A DNA stretch of 64,000 nt from Elusimicrobiaceae bacterium. Lineage in GTDB: Bacteria; Elusimicrobiota; Elusimicrobia; Elusimicrobiales; Elusimicrobiaceae. A model generated the notes under the pieces. That model was given only the letters and a program-made list of their open reading frames with translations. It made no database searches and was not told the DNA's origin. The translations under genes were made by a program, and so were the position numbers. How positions within the stretch are numbered: position 1 is the stretch's first letter; each line of letters begins with the position of its first letter. The stretch covers positions 1-64,000 of the forward strand of contig JAEEIL010000012.1 in assembly GCA_016281355.1 (NCBI GenBank). The letters run 5' to 3'. This document shows positions 7,615-16,099 of the stretch, piece by piece.

Positions 7615-9096
7615 ATGGCAACAGATTTAAAATTTTCTACCGCCGGGTTTCGCGGCACTTTGGGTGAAACTGTAACCGCCCACAATATTTATCGTTTGGC
7701 TTGTGGTATTGCTGAACATATTTTTACCGATCCTTACTATGGTTTCGAAGGTGAAGGATATAAAAAACATTTAGCAGAAAAAGGCTTAAAATTTAAACGC
7801 CCGCTTGTTCTAGTCGGTGGGGATACACGTTTTATGTCCCAAAATCTTGCGGATGTAGTGTGTGATGTCTTAACCACAAAAGGTATAACAGTACGCCGTG
7901 CTAAATATCCTTTACCGACACCTGTTGCCGAATGGGCCGTATTAAATGAAGGTGCAGTGGGTGCAGTTGTTATTACCGCAAGTGAAGGTGAATATACACA
8001 AAACGGCCTTAAATGGATTTCATATTATGGCGGTATCGCAAACAATGAAGTAGTTTCAGATATCGAAGCGAAAACATTACCGGCTAATATGGTAACACGT
8101 TCAATTACTGAGTTCGGTTATAAAAATGCCGCTGTGGCCGAGCAAAATTTTAGAAACGAATACTTAAAACACTTAATGTCTTTCATTAATGTGAAAGCTA
8201 TTAAAAAGGCGAAGTTAAAAATAGGTATAGATCCTCTTTTTGGTGCTGCTGATAATTATTTTCGTGAGTTTTTAACTAAAATAGGCGGTGTTGAAATATA
8301 TGGTATTAATGAGGGACGTGATGTATTATTTGGAGGAACAGTTCCAAATGCCGGGCCTGTGTCTTTGAAAGATTTAAGTAAACTTGTCGTAAGTAAAAAA
8401 TTACACCTAGGTATTGCGTGTAACAGCGATTGTGATAAATTCGGTATTATTGGGCCGGACGGTGAGTGGATTTCCCCAAACCAAATTGCCCCTATTTTAC
8501 TTGAACACGTTATTTTGAAACGTAAACAACAAGGGCGTGTTTGCCGTAGTTTAATCACTACAAATTTGATTGACGAAGTTGCTAAAAGCCACGGCATGAC
8601 TGTAAGGGAAACACCTGTCGGTTTCAAATATATTAATGAACTAATGATTAGTGGGCAATATATCTTTGGTGCGGAAGAATCAGGCGGTATAGCAGTATCC
8701 GGAAACACACCGGATAAAGACGGTATTTTGGCTTGTATGCTCGTACTTGAAATGATTGCCATGAGCGGTAAAAATTTAAAACAGATTTTTAAAGATTTCT
8801 ACAAAAAGTACAAACCCTGTTATGATCAAAAAGTCAGTATCCCCAAAAAGGCTGTTGAAATAATGCAAATTATGGAGAAATTAAATTTAAGACCTCCACT
8901 CTCAATAAACAAAATGTCTGTTTGGCGTATTGATCAAAGTGACGGTTTTAAATTTATCTTAAAAAACGGTGCGTGGCTTGCTCTCCGCCCTTCAGGAACG
9001 GAGAATTTGATAAGAATTTACGCCGAAGCAAAAGATCCCAAACTTCCTGGTATCTTAATTGCTGAGGCTAAAAAAATAATTGCTAACTTATCATAA
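7615..9096 (+). CDS. Phosphohexomutase (phosphoglucomutase/phosphomannomutase family) with altered active-site motifs
   Basis: 493 residues, four-domain alpha-D-phosphohexomutase. The catalytic phosphoserine loop reads ITASEGEYTQNG (S123), not the usual TASHNP. The metal loop reads NSDCDKFG (N270 to K275) where D-x-D-x-D-R is usual, so the first Asp is Asn and the Arg is Lys. The sugar loop GAEESGGIA (E354, E355, S356) and the C-terminal phosphate loop RPSGTENLIRIY are normal. It should move phosphate between C1 and C6 of a hexose phosphate, feeding glycolysis or cell-wall precursors. First gene of a six-gene operon with eno. The sugar specificity is not decided by the sequence. Confidence 0.85.
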   Translation: MATDLKFSTAGFRGTLGETVTAHNIYRLACGIAEHIFTDPYYGFEGEGYKKHLAEKGLKFKRPLVLVGGDTRFMSQNLADVVCDVLTTKGITVRRAKYPLPTPVAEWAVLNEGAVGAVVITASEGEYTQNGLKWISYYGGIANNEVVSDIEAKTLPANMVTRSITEFGYKNAAVAEQNFRNEYLKHLMSFINVKAIKKAKLKIGIDPLFGAADNYFREFLTKIGGVEIYGINEGRDVLFGGTVPNAGPVSLKDLSKLVVSKKLHLGIACNSDCDKFGIIGPDGEWISPNQIAPILLEHVILKRKQQGRVCRSLITTNLIDEVAKSHGMTVRETPVGFKYINELMISGQYIFGAEESGGIAVSGNTPDKDGILACMLVLEMIAMSGKNLKQIFKDFYKKYKPCYDQKVSIPKKAVEIMQIMEKLNLRPPLSINKMSVWRIDQSDGFKFILKNGAWLALRPSGTENLIRIYAEAKDPKLPGILIAEAKKIIANLS

Positions 9097-9113
9097 ATAA
9101 TACGGGGGGTATT

Positions 9114-10379
9114 ATGAAAATTAAGGATATTTATACACGCGAGATTTTAGATTCGCGTGGGTTTCCTACTCTTAAAACGACTGTTGTCTTGGATGGGGGT
9201 TTTATAGGTATTGCAAGTGTTCCAAGCGGTGCTTCCACCGGTAGCCACGAGGCGTTGGAATTAAGAGATAAAGACAAAAATCGTTTTCTCGGTAAAGGTG
9301 TTTTAAAAGCCAAGAAAAATGTTGAGAAATTAAAAAAACATTTAGTTAACAAAAACTTTAAAAATGTTTTGGAAATAGATAAAGTTCTTTTAAAATTAGA
9401 TGGCAGTTCTAATAAAACCACCTATGGTGCAAATGCTATTTTAGGTATTTCTATGGCTGTTTTGCGGGCAGGTGCTGCAAGCAAAAATATGCCGCTTTAT
9501 AAATATTTAAGGCAGGTTTACGGCATTAAGGAAAAGCAATATCTTTTGCCTGTACCGATGTTGAATATTATTAATGGCGGCAAGCATGCAGACAGTGGTT
9601 TAGATATACAGGAATTTATGATTGTGCCGGCTTTTGCCAAAACTTTTAAGGATGCCCTTCGTGCCGCAAGTGAAACTTATCATACATTAAAATCTTTGTT
9701 AGCAAGTAAAAAAATGAGTGTTTCTGTCGGCGACGAAGGCGGTTTCGCACCTAAAATAAAAAAGCATGAAGACGCTTTAAAGATATTAGTGGAAGCTTCC
9801 AAAAAAGCAGGCTACCCTAAAATGCAAATCGCTTTAGATGCCGCTTCAAGTGAGTTCTTTAGAAACGGAATTTATTATTTTGAAGGTAAGAAACTTGATT
9901 ATAAAGGGCTTATACAAGTTTATAAAAATTGGGCAAAAAAATATCCGCTTATTTCTTTAGAAGATCCTTTACAGGAAGATGCCTGGCCCGCTTGGCAGTA
10001 CCTTACAAAAGAACTTGGGAAAAAATTAAATATTGTCGGAGATGATTTATTCGTTACAAACCCTATTCGCTTAAAACAAGGTATAACCGGTAAAATTGCA
10101 AATTCAATTTTGATAAAATTAAATCAGATAGGTACAGTTTCAGAAACGGTGCAAGTTATAAAAATGGCAAAACAAGCAAGATATTTGCCGATAATTTCAC
10201 ACCGTTCTGGTGAAACAGAGGATACTTTTATAGCAGATCTTGCCGTTGCAGTAAATGCAGGTGCAATTAAAACAGGTGCTCCGGCACGGTCGGAAAGAAC
10301 GGCCAAATATAATAGACTGCTTGAAATTGAAGAGGAATTAGGTAAAAAAGCAAAATATGCTGATTACTTTAAAAGATAA
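9114..10379 (+). CDS. eno: Enolase
   Basis: 421 residues; converts 2-phosphoglycerate to PEP. Family residues are all in place: PSGASTGSHEALELRD, IQEFMIVP, VGDEGGFAP, ALDAASSEF, SLEDPLQEDAW, VGDDLFVTN, the catalytic lysine in LIKLNQIGT, SHRSGETED, and IKTGAPARSERTAKYNRLL. The start has ACGGGGGG upstream. Its stop overlaps the ftsB start by one base, an arrangement (eno-ftsB) also seen in other bacteria. It shares the operon with the hexomutase. Confidence 0.98.
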   Translation: MKIKDIYTREILDSRGFPTLKTTVVLDGGFIGIASVPSGASTGSHEALELRDKDKNRFLGKGVLKAKKNVEKLKKHLVNKNFKNVLEIDKVLLKLDGSSNKTTYGANAILGISMAVLRAGAASKNMPLYKYLRQVYGIKEKQYLLPVPMLNIINGGKHADSGLDIQEFMIVPAFAKTFKDALRAASETYHTLKSLLASKKMSVSVGDEGGFAPKIKKHEDALKILVEASKKAGYPKMQIALDAASSEFFRNGIYYFEGKKLDYKGLIQVYKNWAKKYPLISLEDPLQEDAWPAWQYLTKELGKKLNIVGDDLFVTNPIRLKQGITGKIANSILIKLNQIGTVSETVQVIKMAKQARYLPIISHRSGETEDTFIADLAVAVNAGAIKTGAPARSERTAKYNRLLEIEEELGKKAKYADYFKR

Positions 10380-10657
10380 TGAAAATATTTAAAAATAAAC
10401 GTAATATTTTGTTGATTATTATCGCAATTTTGTTGGCGGTTTTAGTATTTAATGACAGCTTCTTCGCGTTATTGCATAACTCGCTTAAAATGCGTAATTT
10501 AAATGAAAAAATTGATGTACTTGACGCCGAATATGAAAAATTAAATGAAGAATATAACAAAATTCTTTCCGGTGATCGTTCTTTCTTGGAGGAAGAAGCC
10601 CGTGTTAATTATAATATGGCACGTGAAGGGGAAATAGAGTTTAGGATAAAAAAATGA
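10379..10657 (+). CDS. ftsB: FtsB/DivIC-like septum formation initiator
   Basis: 92 residues: a short basic cytoplasmic tail, one membrane helix (ILLIIIAILLAVLVF), then a coiled coil (MRNLNEKIDVLDAEYEKLNEEYNKI) and a short C-terminal part with LEEEARVNYNMAREGE. The last piece matches the DivIC/FtsB pattern (EE-x-AR-x-x-x-x-M-x-x-x-GE). The protein acts in the divisome with FtsQ/FtsL. The start overlaps the enolase stop by one base and the next gene overlaps by four, so it is translationally coupled on both sides. The gene symbol rests on topology, size and the eno neighbour. Confidence 0.85.
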   Translation: MKIFKNKRNILLIIIAILLAVLVFNDSFFALLHNSLKMRNLNEKIDVLDAEYEKLNEEYNKILSGDRSFLEEEARVNYNMAREGEIEFRIKK

Positions 10658-11280
10658 AAATATATACACTTATGTTAGGACCTATGTCCAATTGCACTTA
10701 TATCGTTGAAAACGAGGGGCAGGCAATTTTAATTGATCCCTCTTGGGATATGGCTGCGATTTATAAATTATTAGAAAATAAATCTTTAAAGCCGGTTGCT
10801 GTATTTTTTACACATGCGCATCAGGATCATATGACAAATGCCGATCAATTGCTTAAAAAATACGGTTTAAAGGGTTACTTGGAAGAAAAAGATGAAACGT
10901 TTTGTGAACTCCCTAATAATTTAATAGAGACCTATAAAGCACCCAAAGAATTTAAATTTGCAGGGCTGAATATAGAGGTTCTTTTAACACCCGGCCATAC
11001 ACGCGGTTCCGTTTGTATAAAGATAGATAATGTTTTGTTTACCGGGGATACTTTATTTGTAAATTCGGTCGGCAGAACAGATTTGCCAGGAGCTAACCCC
11101 GATAATTTAATTCAAAGTTTAACTATGCTTGCTGGATTACCGCAGGATACAGTAATTTATTCCGGGCATTCTTACGGTATAAATGACGGATTTAAAAGTA
11201 CTATCAAGCAAGAACTTGCCACAAACCCATATTTAAAAATGGCTAAGGAAAACCCTAAAATATTGGAGGATATGCTTTAA
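10654..11280 (+). CDS. Metallo-beta-lactamase-fold hydrolase, glyoxalase II-like
   Basis: 208 residues. The metal motif is T-H-A-H-Q-D-H (H54, H56, D58, H59), followed by TPGHTRGS, FTGDTLF and YSGHSYG. All seven usual ligands of the glyoxalase II/YcbL type are visible. The C-terminal substrate-binding domain of true glyoxalase II is absent, as in YcbL-type short proteins that hydrolyse thioesters. The gene overlaps ftsB by four bases (ATGA) and lgt by one base, so all three are translated together. The physiological thioester is not known. Confidence 0.85.
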   Translation: MKIYTLMLGPMSNCTYIVENEGQAILIDPSWDMAAIYKLLENKSLKPVAVFFTHAHQDHMTNADQLLKKYGLKGYLEEKDETFCELPNNLIETYKAPKEFKFAGLNIEVLLTPGHTRGSVCIKIDNVLFTGDTLFVNSVGRTDLPGANPDNLIQSLTMLAGLPQDTVIYSGHSYGINDGFKSTIKQELATNPYLKMAKENPKILEDML

Positions 11281-12029
11281 TGCATCCTTTTATACATATT
11301 TTCGGTTTTCCTATTCCTTCTTACGGCATAATGACGGCCTTGGCTTATGCAGCAGGCCTTTATTATTGTTATAAAGAACAAGCAAAACTCGGGCTTAATA
11401 AAGATAAAATTTTTGATCTTGTTTTTTGGATAGTTATCGGGGCTCTTGTCGGGGGAAAAGTATTTTATATTTGGTTTAATTTTGATAATTTTTTATCTTC
11501 AAATTTAACTGAAAAAATACGTTATGGTTTTGTTTTTTACGGTGGGCTTATAGGCGGTTTTACGGCAGGTTATATTTGGCTTAAAAGGTATAAACAGCCG
11601 ATATTGCCGGCACTTGATTTCTTTGCTGTACCGCTTGCACTAGGCCATGCAATCGGGCGTATTGGTTGCTTTTTAGCAGGTTGTTGCTATGGTAAAATTT
11701 CCCATAATTTCTTGGCTGTTAAATATACTGATCCTCAAAGTTTAGTACCCCATCATTTACATAATGTTGGCCTATATCCCGTACAACTTATGGAAAGTTT
11801 TGCTGTATTAATTTTATTTTTTATCTTGCTTTATTTCTACCAAAAACCTCATAAAAAAGGCGTAATTTTTGCAGGTTATTTGCTTGGATATGGGGTTATC
11901 CGTTTTGTGCTTGAATATTTTAGGTTTGACGATAGAGGGGCTGGTTTATTTGGGTTTTCGCCTTCGCAAATAATTGCTATAATTTTAATAGTTATATCGG
12001 TATTTTTATTTAAGAGAAAAGAAAAATGA
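11280..12029 (+). CDS. lgt: Prolipoprotein diacylglyceryl transferase
   Basis: 249 residues with seven predicted hydrophobic segments. It transfers diacylglycerol from phosphatidylglycerol to the lipobox cysteine of prolipoproteins. Signatures are GFPIPSYGIMTALAYAAG near the start, FYGGLIGGFTAGY, and GHAIGRIGCFLAGCCYG, the Lgt signature with a Cys-rich variant also found in other phyla. LYPVQLMES and GYGVIRFVLEYFR follow. Clients in this window include the lipoproteins at 28224 and 57560. Overlaps with both neighbours show tight operon organisation. Confidence 0.95.
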   Translation: MHPFIHIFGFPIPSYGIMTALAYAAGLYYCYKEQAKLGLNKDKIFDLVFWIVIGALVGGKVFYIWFNFDNFLSSNLTEKIRYGFVFYGGLIGGFTAGYIWLKRYKQPILPALDFFAVPLALGHAIGRIGCFLAGCCYGKISHNFLAVKYTDPQSLVPHHLHNVGLYPVQLMESFAVLILFFILLYFYQKPHKKGVIFAGYLLGYGVIRFVLEYFRFDDRGAGLFGFSPSQIIAIILIVISVFLFKRKEK

Positions 12030-12931
12030 GCGCAAAACAAGATATTTTAAAATATAACGGATTAAGGCCTGAAAGGCTTGATATTTTTGTGACGGAAAAC
12101 TTCCCCGAACACTCAAGGAATTTGATACAAAACTTAATAAAAAAAGGGCAAATTACGGTTAACGGTAAAACAGTAAAACCATCTTATCCCCTGGAAGAAA
12201 GTGACGAAATAAAAATAACTTGGCCTGTGATAAAAAATACATTACACATTAAGGATTTAATCATTTTCGAGGGAAAAAACTTTTTTGTAATCAATAAACC
12301 GGCAGGGCTGCTTGTTCATCCGCAAAGTCTTGCATGGGAAGAAAATAAAACTGCGCTTTTTGCTTCAGAGGAAACTTTGGTTTCGGCTATATATGCAAAC
12401 CCTCCTGCCAATTTTGATAAAAATATGCCACGCCTTGGCCTTGTTCACAGGCTTGACAAAGAAACAAGCGGAATAATGTTAATTGCCAAAAATGAGCGTT
12501 TCCAAAGTGCTATGATGGAAATGTTTGCAAACCGCGAAGTCCATAAAACTTATAATGCAATATGTTGCGGGGAAATGCCCCAAAAAGAAGGTTTAATTGA
12601 TGTCCCGATAGGACGCGAAGCAGGTGGCAGAATAAAGGCCTCACCCGTAGGTCGTGAAGCACAAACAAAATTTAAAGTCAAACACCAAAAAGGTAAATTT
12701 TATTGGGTTGAATTGCATCCTCTAACAGGCCGCACAAATCAGTTGCGTGTGCATATGAATTGGCTGGGTTGCCCTGTTTTGGGCGATTGGCTTTATAAAG
12801 GTGCAACAGCCCCTCGTTTGATGTTACATGCGCGTAAACTTGAATTTAAAAATCCTATAACACATAGGCAAGAGTGTTTTGAAGTGGAACCACCTAAAGA
12901 TTTTTTATCTGCCTGGAAAGAATTAAAATAA
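12026..12931 (+). CDS. rluD: RluD-family 23S rRNA pseudouridine synthase
   Basis: 301 residues. An N-terminal S4 RNA-binding domain (residues about 12-75, LDIFVTENFPEHSRNLIQNLIKKG) is followed by the RluA/RluC/RluD catalytic domain. The catalytic Asp lies in HRLDKETSG, and NKPAGLLVHPQ, GRTNQLRVH and LHARKLEF are also present. It converts uridines to pseudouridine in 23S rRNA; RluD itself modifies helix 69. Choice among RluA/C/D is by length and the S4 domain. It is the last gene of the pgm operon and ends four bases from the stop of a convergent gene, with no terminator between them. Confidence 0.88.
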   Translation: MSAKQDILKYNGLRPERLDIFVTENFPEHSRNLIQNLIKKGQITVNGKTVKPSYPLEESDEIKITWPVIKNTLHIKDLIIFEGKNFFVINKPAGLLVHPQSLAWEENKTALFASEETLVSAIYANPPANFDKNMPRLGLVHRLDKETSGIMLIAKNERFQSAMMEMFANREVHKTYNAICCGEMPQKEGLIDVPIGREAGGRIKASPVGREAQTKFKVKHQKGKFYWVELHPLTGRTNQLRVHMNWLGCPVLGDWLYKGATAPRLMLHARKLEFKNPITHRQECFEVEPPKDFLSAWKELK

Positions 12932-12935
12932 ATTC

Positions 12936-13988
12936 TTATTTCGGTAATCTGCCTGATAATAGTTCCGCAAAGGGGCGTGTCGGCTCAAGTTTAGCAAGAA
13001 CAATGCGAAGCGCTGCCGTCATAGGTACAGCCATGAACGCGCCCGGTATACCCCAAACAAGGCCCCAGAAGATCAAAGAACCTATTACAGCAACCGGGTG
13101 TAAATCTACACCGTCACCTAAGATTTTCGGCTCAATTAAACTGCCCAAAACGAATTGGATGATAGACGGAATAAGCAAAATCAAAACAAATTTTACACCC
13201 CACCCGAATTGCAAGTAAGCAATAGGCATAGGAATAATAACTGCTAAAACGGAGCCGATATTAGGTATAAAGTTAAGTAGTACCGTTAAGGCAGCGAACA
13301 TTATTGCTAAATCAAGCCCACATGTCGTATATACTACCCATACACAAAAACCGGTTATTACAGACATTATGATATGAATATATAAATAAGCAGAAACTTT
13401 ATTTTGAATTTCTTTAAGTAAATCATTAGTGATTTTTGTGCGCCCGCTACCAAGTAACATAAAAAATAAGAAGATAAATATTAAAAAGGAGTAAGAAATA
13501 AATGTCATAGCACCTGAGCCTACCCCCTTTAAAAATTTACCGTAATGTGGGACAGATAAAACCTCCCTTATACTTGTAAAATTAAGGAATTCTTCCGGGA
13601 CAGGTATTTGCAAACTCTTTAAAAATGCTGTGAAGTGGTTTAAAGCTTCAAGTACTTTTACCCGGTAGGTTAATGCTTCTTGGGCGAAGTTTGATATAGA
13701 GTTGGCAACAAAAATTATGGTAAGCACAAGAGGTACTAAAACAACAGTTGTTGCAATTAGGACACATAACCATTTAGGCCAACGTGTAAAGTATTTGATA
13801 TAACGGATGAGGGGGGTAATCATAGTGAAAACGAAGACCGATATCACCAAAGGTACTAAAATTGCACGCGTATAAATAAGCGCAATTATTATACATACAG
13901 ATGCAATAATTGTTAGGCAAAGGGTATTTATTTTATTATATGTGCTAACGGTTGCCGGTGCCGGTACTGATTTTGAAGATTTATTCAT
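12936..13988 (-). CDS. AI-2E family transporter (PerM/TqsA-like permease)
   Basis: 350 residues. About seven or eight hydrophobic helices in the AI-2E family arrangement: an early pair (LCLTIIASVCIIIALIYTRAILVPL), a long middle linker, then FMLLGSGR, the FIPNIGSVLAVIIPM motif and WGIPGAFMAVPMTAALRIVL near the end. Members include the TqsA exporter of autoinducer-2 and proteins that exchange Na+ for H+; most are unassigned. It is the last gene of the PTS operon and overlaps its upstream neighbour by eight bases. Transport substrate unknown. Confidence 0.85.
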   Translation of the reverse strand: MNKSSKSVPAPATVSTYNKINTLCLTIIASVCIIIALIYTRAILVPLVISVFVFTMITPLIRYIKYFTRWPKWLCVLIATTVVLVPLVLTIIFVANSISNFAQEALTYRVKVLEALNHFTAFLKSLQIPVPEEFLNFTSIREVLSVPHYGKFLKGVGSGAMTFISYSFLIFIFLFFMLLGSGRTKITNDLLKEIQNKVSAYLYIHIIMSVITGFCVWVVYTTCGLDLAIMFAALTVLLNFIPNIGSVLAVIIPMPIAYLQFGWGVKFVLILLIPSIIQFVLGSLIEPKILGDGVDLHPVAVIGSLIFWGLVWGIPGAFMAVPMTAALRIVLAKLEPTRPFAELLSGRLPK

Positions 13989-14457
13989 AATATTTTCTGA
14001 CCTCTTTTACTAAGGATATAAGTTGCTTTTCCAAATTTAAAAAATCATTATGGGCGATATCTATTATACCCCATTTTAAATTTAAAGAAGCAGCCGAAAC
14101 TTGCGGATCTAATATTTTGAACAGTGCGTCAAATTTCCTAATATTATTATTAAAGACATTACAAGATATCGCAAGTTCTTTTAGAGTAAGGGTTTCTTCA
14201 GTAGGGAAAATTTTTAAGCAATTGAAACGGAGTTCTTGTATAGAATCATATACGTTAAAAGCAAATTTTTGTAAAGCTAAAGCAAAATTTAAAAAATCTT
14301 GTTCAAAAGCAGTATCACGCACTTCAAATTTGCGTTTTTTTTGAACTAAGATTTTATCAAACCTGTCCTCAAGTACTTTGAAATCTTTTATCAATGAGGA
14401 AAAAAGTTTAATTTGTTCGTTAAATTCCGAGTTAAATGCTTTTAAGTTTTTTGTCAT
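13981..14457 (-). CDS. Small helical protein of unknown function
   Basis: 158 residues, highly helical, with alternating charged and hydrophobic residues and no membrane segment or signal peptide. I recognise no family. It overlaps the histidine kinase gene upstream by 26 bases and the permease gene downstream by eight, so the three are translated as a block. A helical protein directly after a sensorless kinase could be its phosphorelay or partner protein. No HPt motif is convincing: there is one histidine only (IAHNDF), near residue 134, not in a helical bundle centre. Function open. Confidence 0.65.
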   Translation of the reverse strand: MTKNLKAFNSEFNEQIKLFSSLIKDFKVLEDRFDKILVQKKRKFEVRDTAFEQDFLNFALALQKFAFNVYDSIQELRFNCLKIFPTEETLTLKELAISCNVFNNNIRKFDALFKILDPQVSAASLNLKWGIIDIAHNDFLNLEKQLISLVKEVRKYYE

Positions 14458-15244
14458 CAGCAGCTTTAGGGAAAACTAAAGAAATAATTGTCCCAACCCC
14501 ATATTGAGAACGAACAGTAATATTCCCGCCGTGTAAATTCATAATACGTTTAACTAAAGCGAGGCCCAGCCCCCAACCTTCAATTTGACCTGTAAAAAAG
14601 TCATCTATTTGATAGAATTTATGGAAAATTTTAGTTATATGCTCTTCCCTGATACCTACGCCGTTATCTGCTACAGCTAAAACATCTTTTCCGTTATCTT
14701 GGTAATAGAATAAACGTATCTTTTTAGATACATTATTATTGAATCTTATTGCATTGTCCACTAATTCCTCTATCGCAATAGCAAGCAAAGTTCCGTCTGC
14801 TTTTACGGTAGTATCATTTTCACATTTAACTTCTATAGTAGGCGCTTTTTTACGTATAGTATTGTCCGATGAAGTTATACTTATTGAATCATCTCTAAGA
14901 ATACATTTTGAAGATGTATCTGAAAATACTTTCCTTACATTTACATCTGTCTTTACTAAATCTTCCGGGAGTAAATCACTGATATTAGCGAACCTTACCA
15001 ACTTGTCAACCAAGACACTTAACTTTTCCCCTTGTTTATTGATATCTTCAAGTGCTTTTATGTTAAAAGAAGACATCTCTTCCGGTTTTACAGAGGAAAG
15101 AATTGCCTCAGAATAACCATTAATAATTGAAAGAGGTGTTTTTAATTTATGTGATACCAAAGATAATACCCTTGTGGCTGCATCTTTGGCGAGGGAATTA
15201 TCCCCTTCCGTAGAATGTTGTGCATGTTTTTCTTTTTCTTCCAT
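14432..15244 (-). CDS. Soluble sensor histidine kinase without sensory domain
   Basis: 270 residues. It goes straight into the dimerisation helix with the H-box LSLVSHKLKTPLS (phospho-acceptor H32), then a HATPase_c domain with N-box VDNAIRFNNN, G1 VADNGVGI, the F-box region KIFHKFYQIDD and G2 GWGLGLALVKRI. No membrane helix, PAS or HAMP precedes the H-box, so the input must come from a partner. No response regulator gene is next to it. It lies in the sugar PTS operon directly after the putative outer-membrane protein, which suggests a link to carbohydrate status, but that is inference. Confidence 0.9.
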   Translation of the reverse strand: MEEKEKHAQHSTEGDNSLAKDAATRVLSLVSHKLKTPLSIINGYSEAILSSVKPEEMSSFNIKALEDINKQGEKLSVLVDKLVRFANISDLLPEDLVKTDVNVRKVFSDTSSKCILRDDSISITSSDNTIRKKAPTIEVKCENDTTVKADGTLLAIAIEELVDNAIRFNNNVSKKIRLFYYQDNGKDVLAVADNGVGIREEHITKIFHKFYQIDDFFTGQIEGWGLGLALVKRIMNLHGGNITVRSQYGVGTIISLVFPKAADDKKLKSI

Positions 15245-15252
15245 AATTACCT

Positions 15253-16098
15253 CTAAAATAAATAATTTAACCCAACACCAAATAAGTCTCTATTAGTATG
15301 ATGTTTTTCAAATAGATGGTTGTATATTAAAGTTGTTACTAATTTTTCCGTAATCGGAATTATAGTTTTAATCATCACTGAATGCGCTATTAAATCATTT
15401 TCATAGTTAATATACTTATAACTTAATGTAGTTTTTGTACTGTTTTCAGTAGATAACCATGTAATGCTTCCACCTGTGGAAAAGCGCGGTAAATTTAAAA
15501 CATAATCTATCGTTCCCAAGTCAGCAAGTTCATTTTGATTCATGATACCGCCGAAAGCAGTTATATCGTTTACTTTATCCGGATATGTAAAAATATTTCC
15601 GTTAATATTAAAATTGTAAAGATTTGCGAAGTTGAAATTAAGCCCACCTTCAAAAGCCCACTGTTTAAAATTTTCTTTATTTAGAGGGGAGGTTCCTCTT
15701 GCCATATTTGCTTTTTGATTTGCAAAAGCAGTTTTTAAATAACCGCCGGCGTAAATATTATTTATATCATCACTTCTTAAAATGCCCTCAAGTTTTAAAC
15801 TCCCTCCATAAGCTGAAGCTTCATTGGCATCAGGGTACCAAAAAGGTACCAATGTTAGATCGACAATCGGGAAACTTAACATAAAAGGCAAATGAAAAGA
15901 ATAAATTTTGTCGTTTGAACCTTCATAATCGGTAAGATCAAAAATAAAACCTGCCGAAACTGTATCCCCTTCAAATATGCTTGCAGAAATTTCATTTTGC
16001 CAAAAACGAGAATTTTTAATAAATAAATCCCCCAAGTTAAAAGCAAATCCTGTTAGTGCCAAATTACAAAATACAAACAAACAAAATAACTTTTTCAT
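15253..16098 (-). CDS. Exported protein, probable outer-membrane beta-barrel
   Basis: 281 residues with a clear signal peptide (MKKLFCLFVFCNLALTGFAF). The mature part has many alternating aromatic/polar strands (NIYAGGYLKTAF, WAFEGGLNFNFANLYNFNINGNIFTY, TKTTLSYKYINY) and ends in GVGLNYLF. A terminal phenylalanine is the usual end of a barrel protein inserted by BamA. One base separates it from the EIICB gene, so it may be the sugar porin of this PTS operon. No family is recognised by name; the barrel call rests on pattern only. Confidence 0.7.
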   Translation of the reverse strand: MKKLFCLFVFCNLALTGFAFNLGDLFIKNSRFWQNEISASIFEGDTVSAGFIFDLTDYEGSNDKIYSFHLPFMLSFPIVDLTLVPFWYPDANEASAYGGSLKLEGILRSDDINNIYAGGYLKTAFANQKANMARGTSPLNKENFKQWAFEGGLNFNFANLYNFNINGNIFTYPDKVNDITAFGGIMNQNELADLGTIDYVLNLPRFSTGGSITWLSTENSTKTTLSYKYINYENDLIAHSVMIKTIIPITEKLVTTLIYNHLFEKHHTNRDLFGVGLNYLF

Positions 16099-16099
16099 T

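Noticed and set aside
8256-8762. 168-residue antisense frame within the hexomutase gene
   Set aside because: Shadow frame without start signals over a clear enzyme gene.
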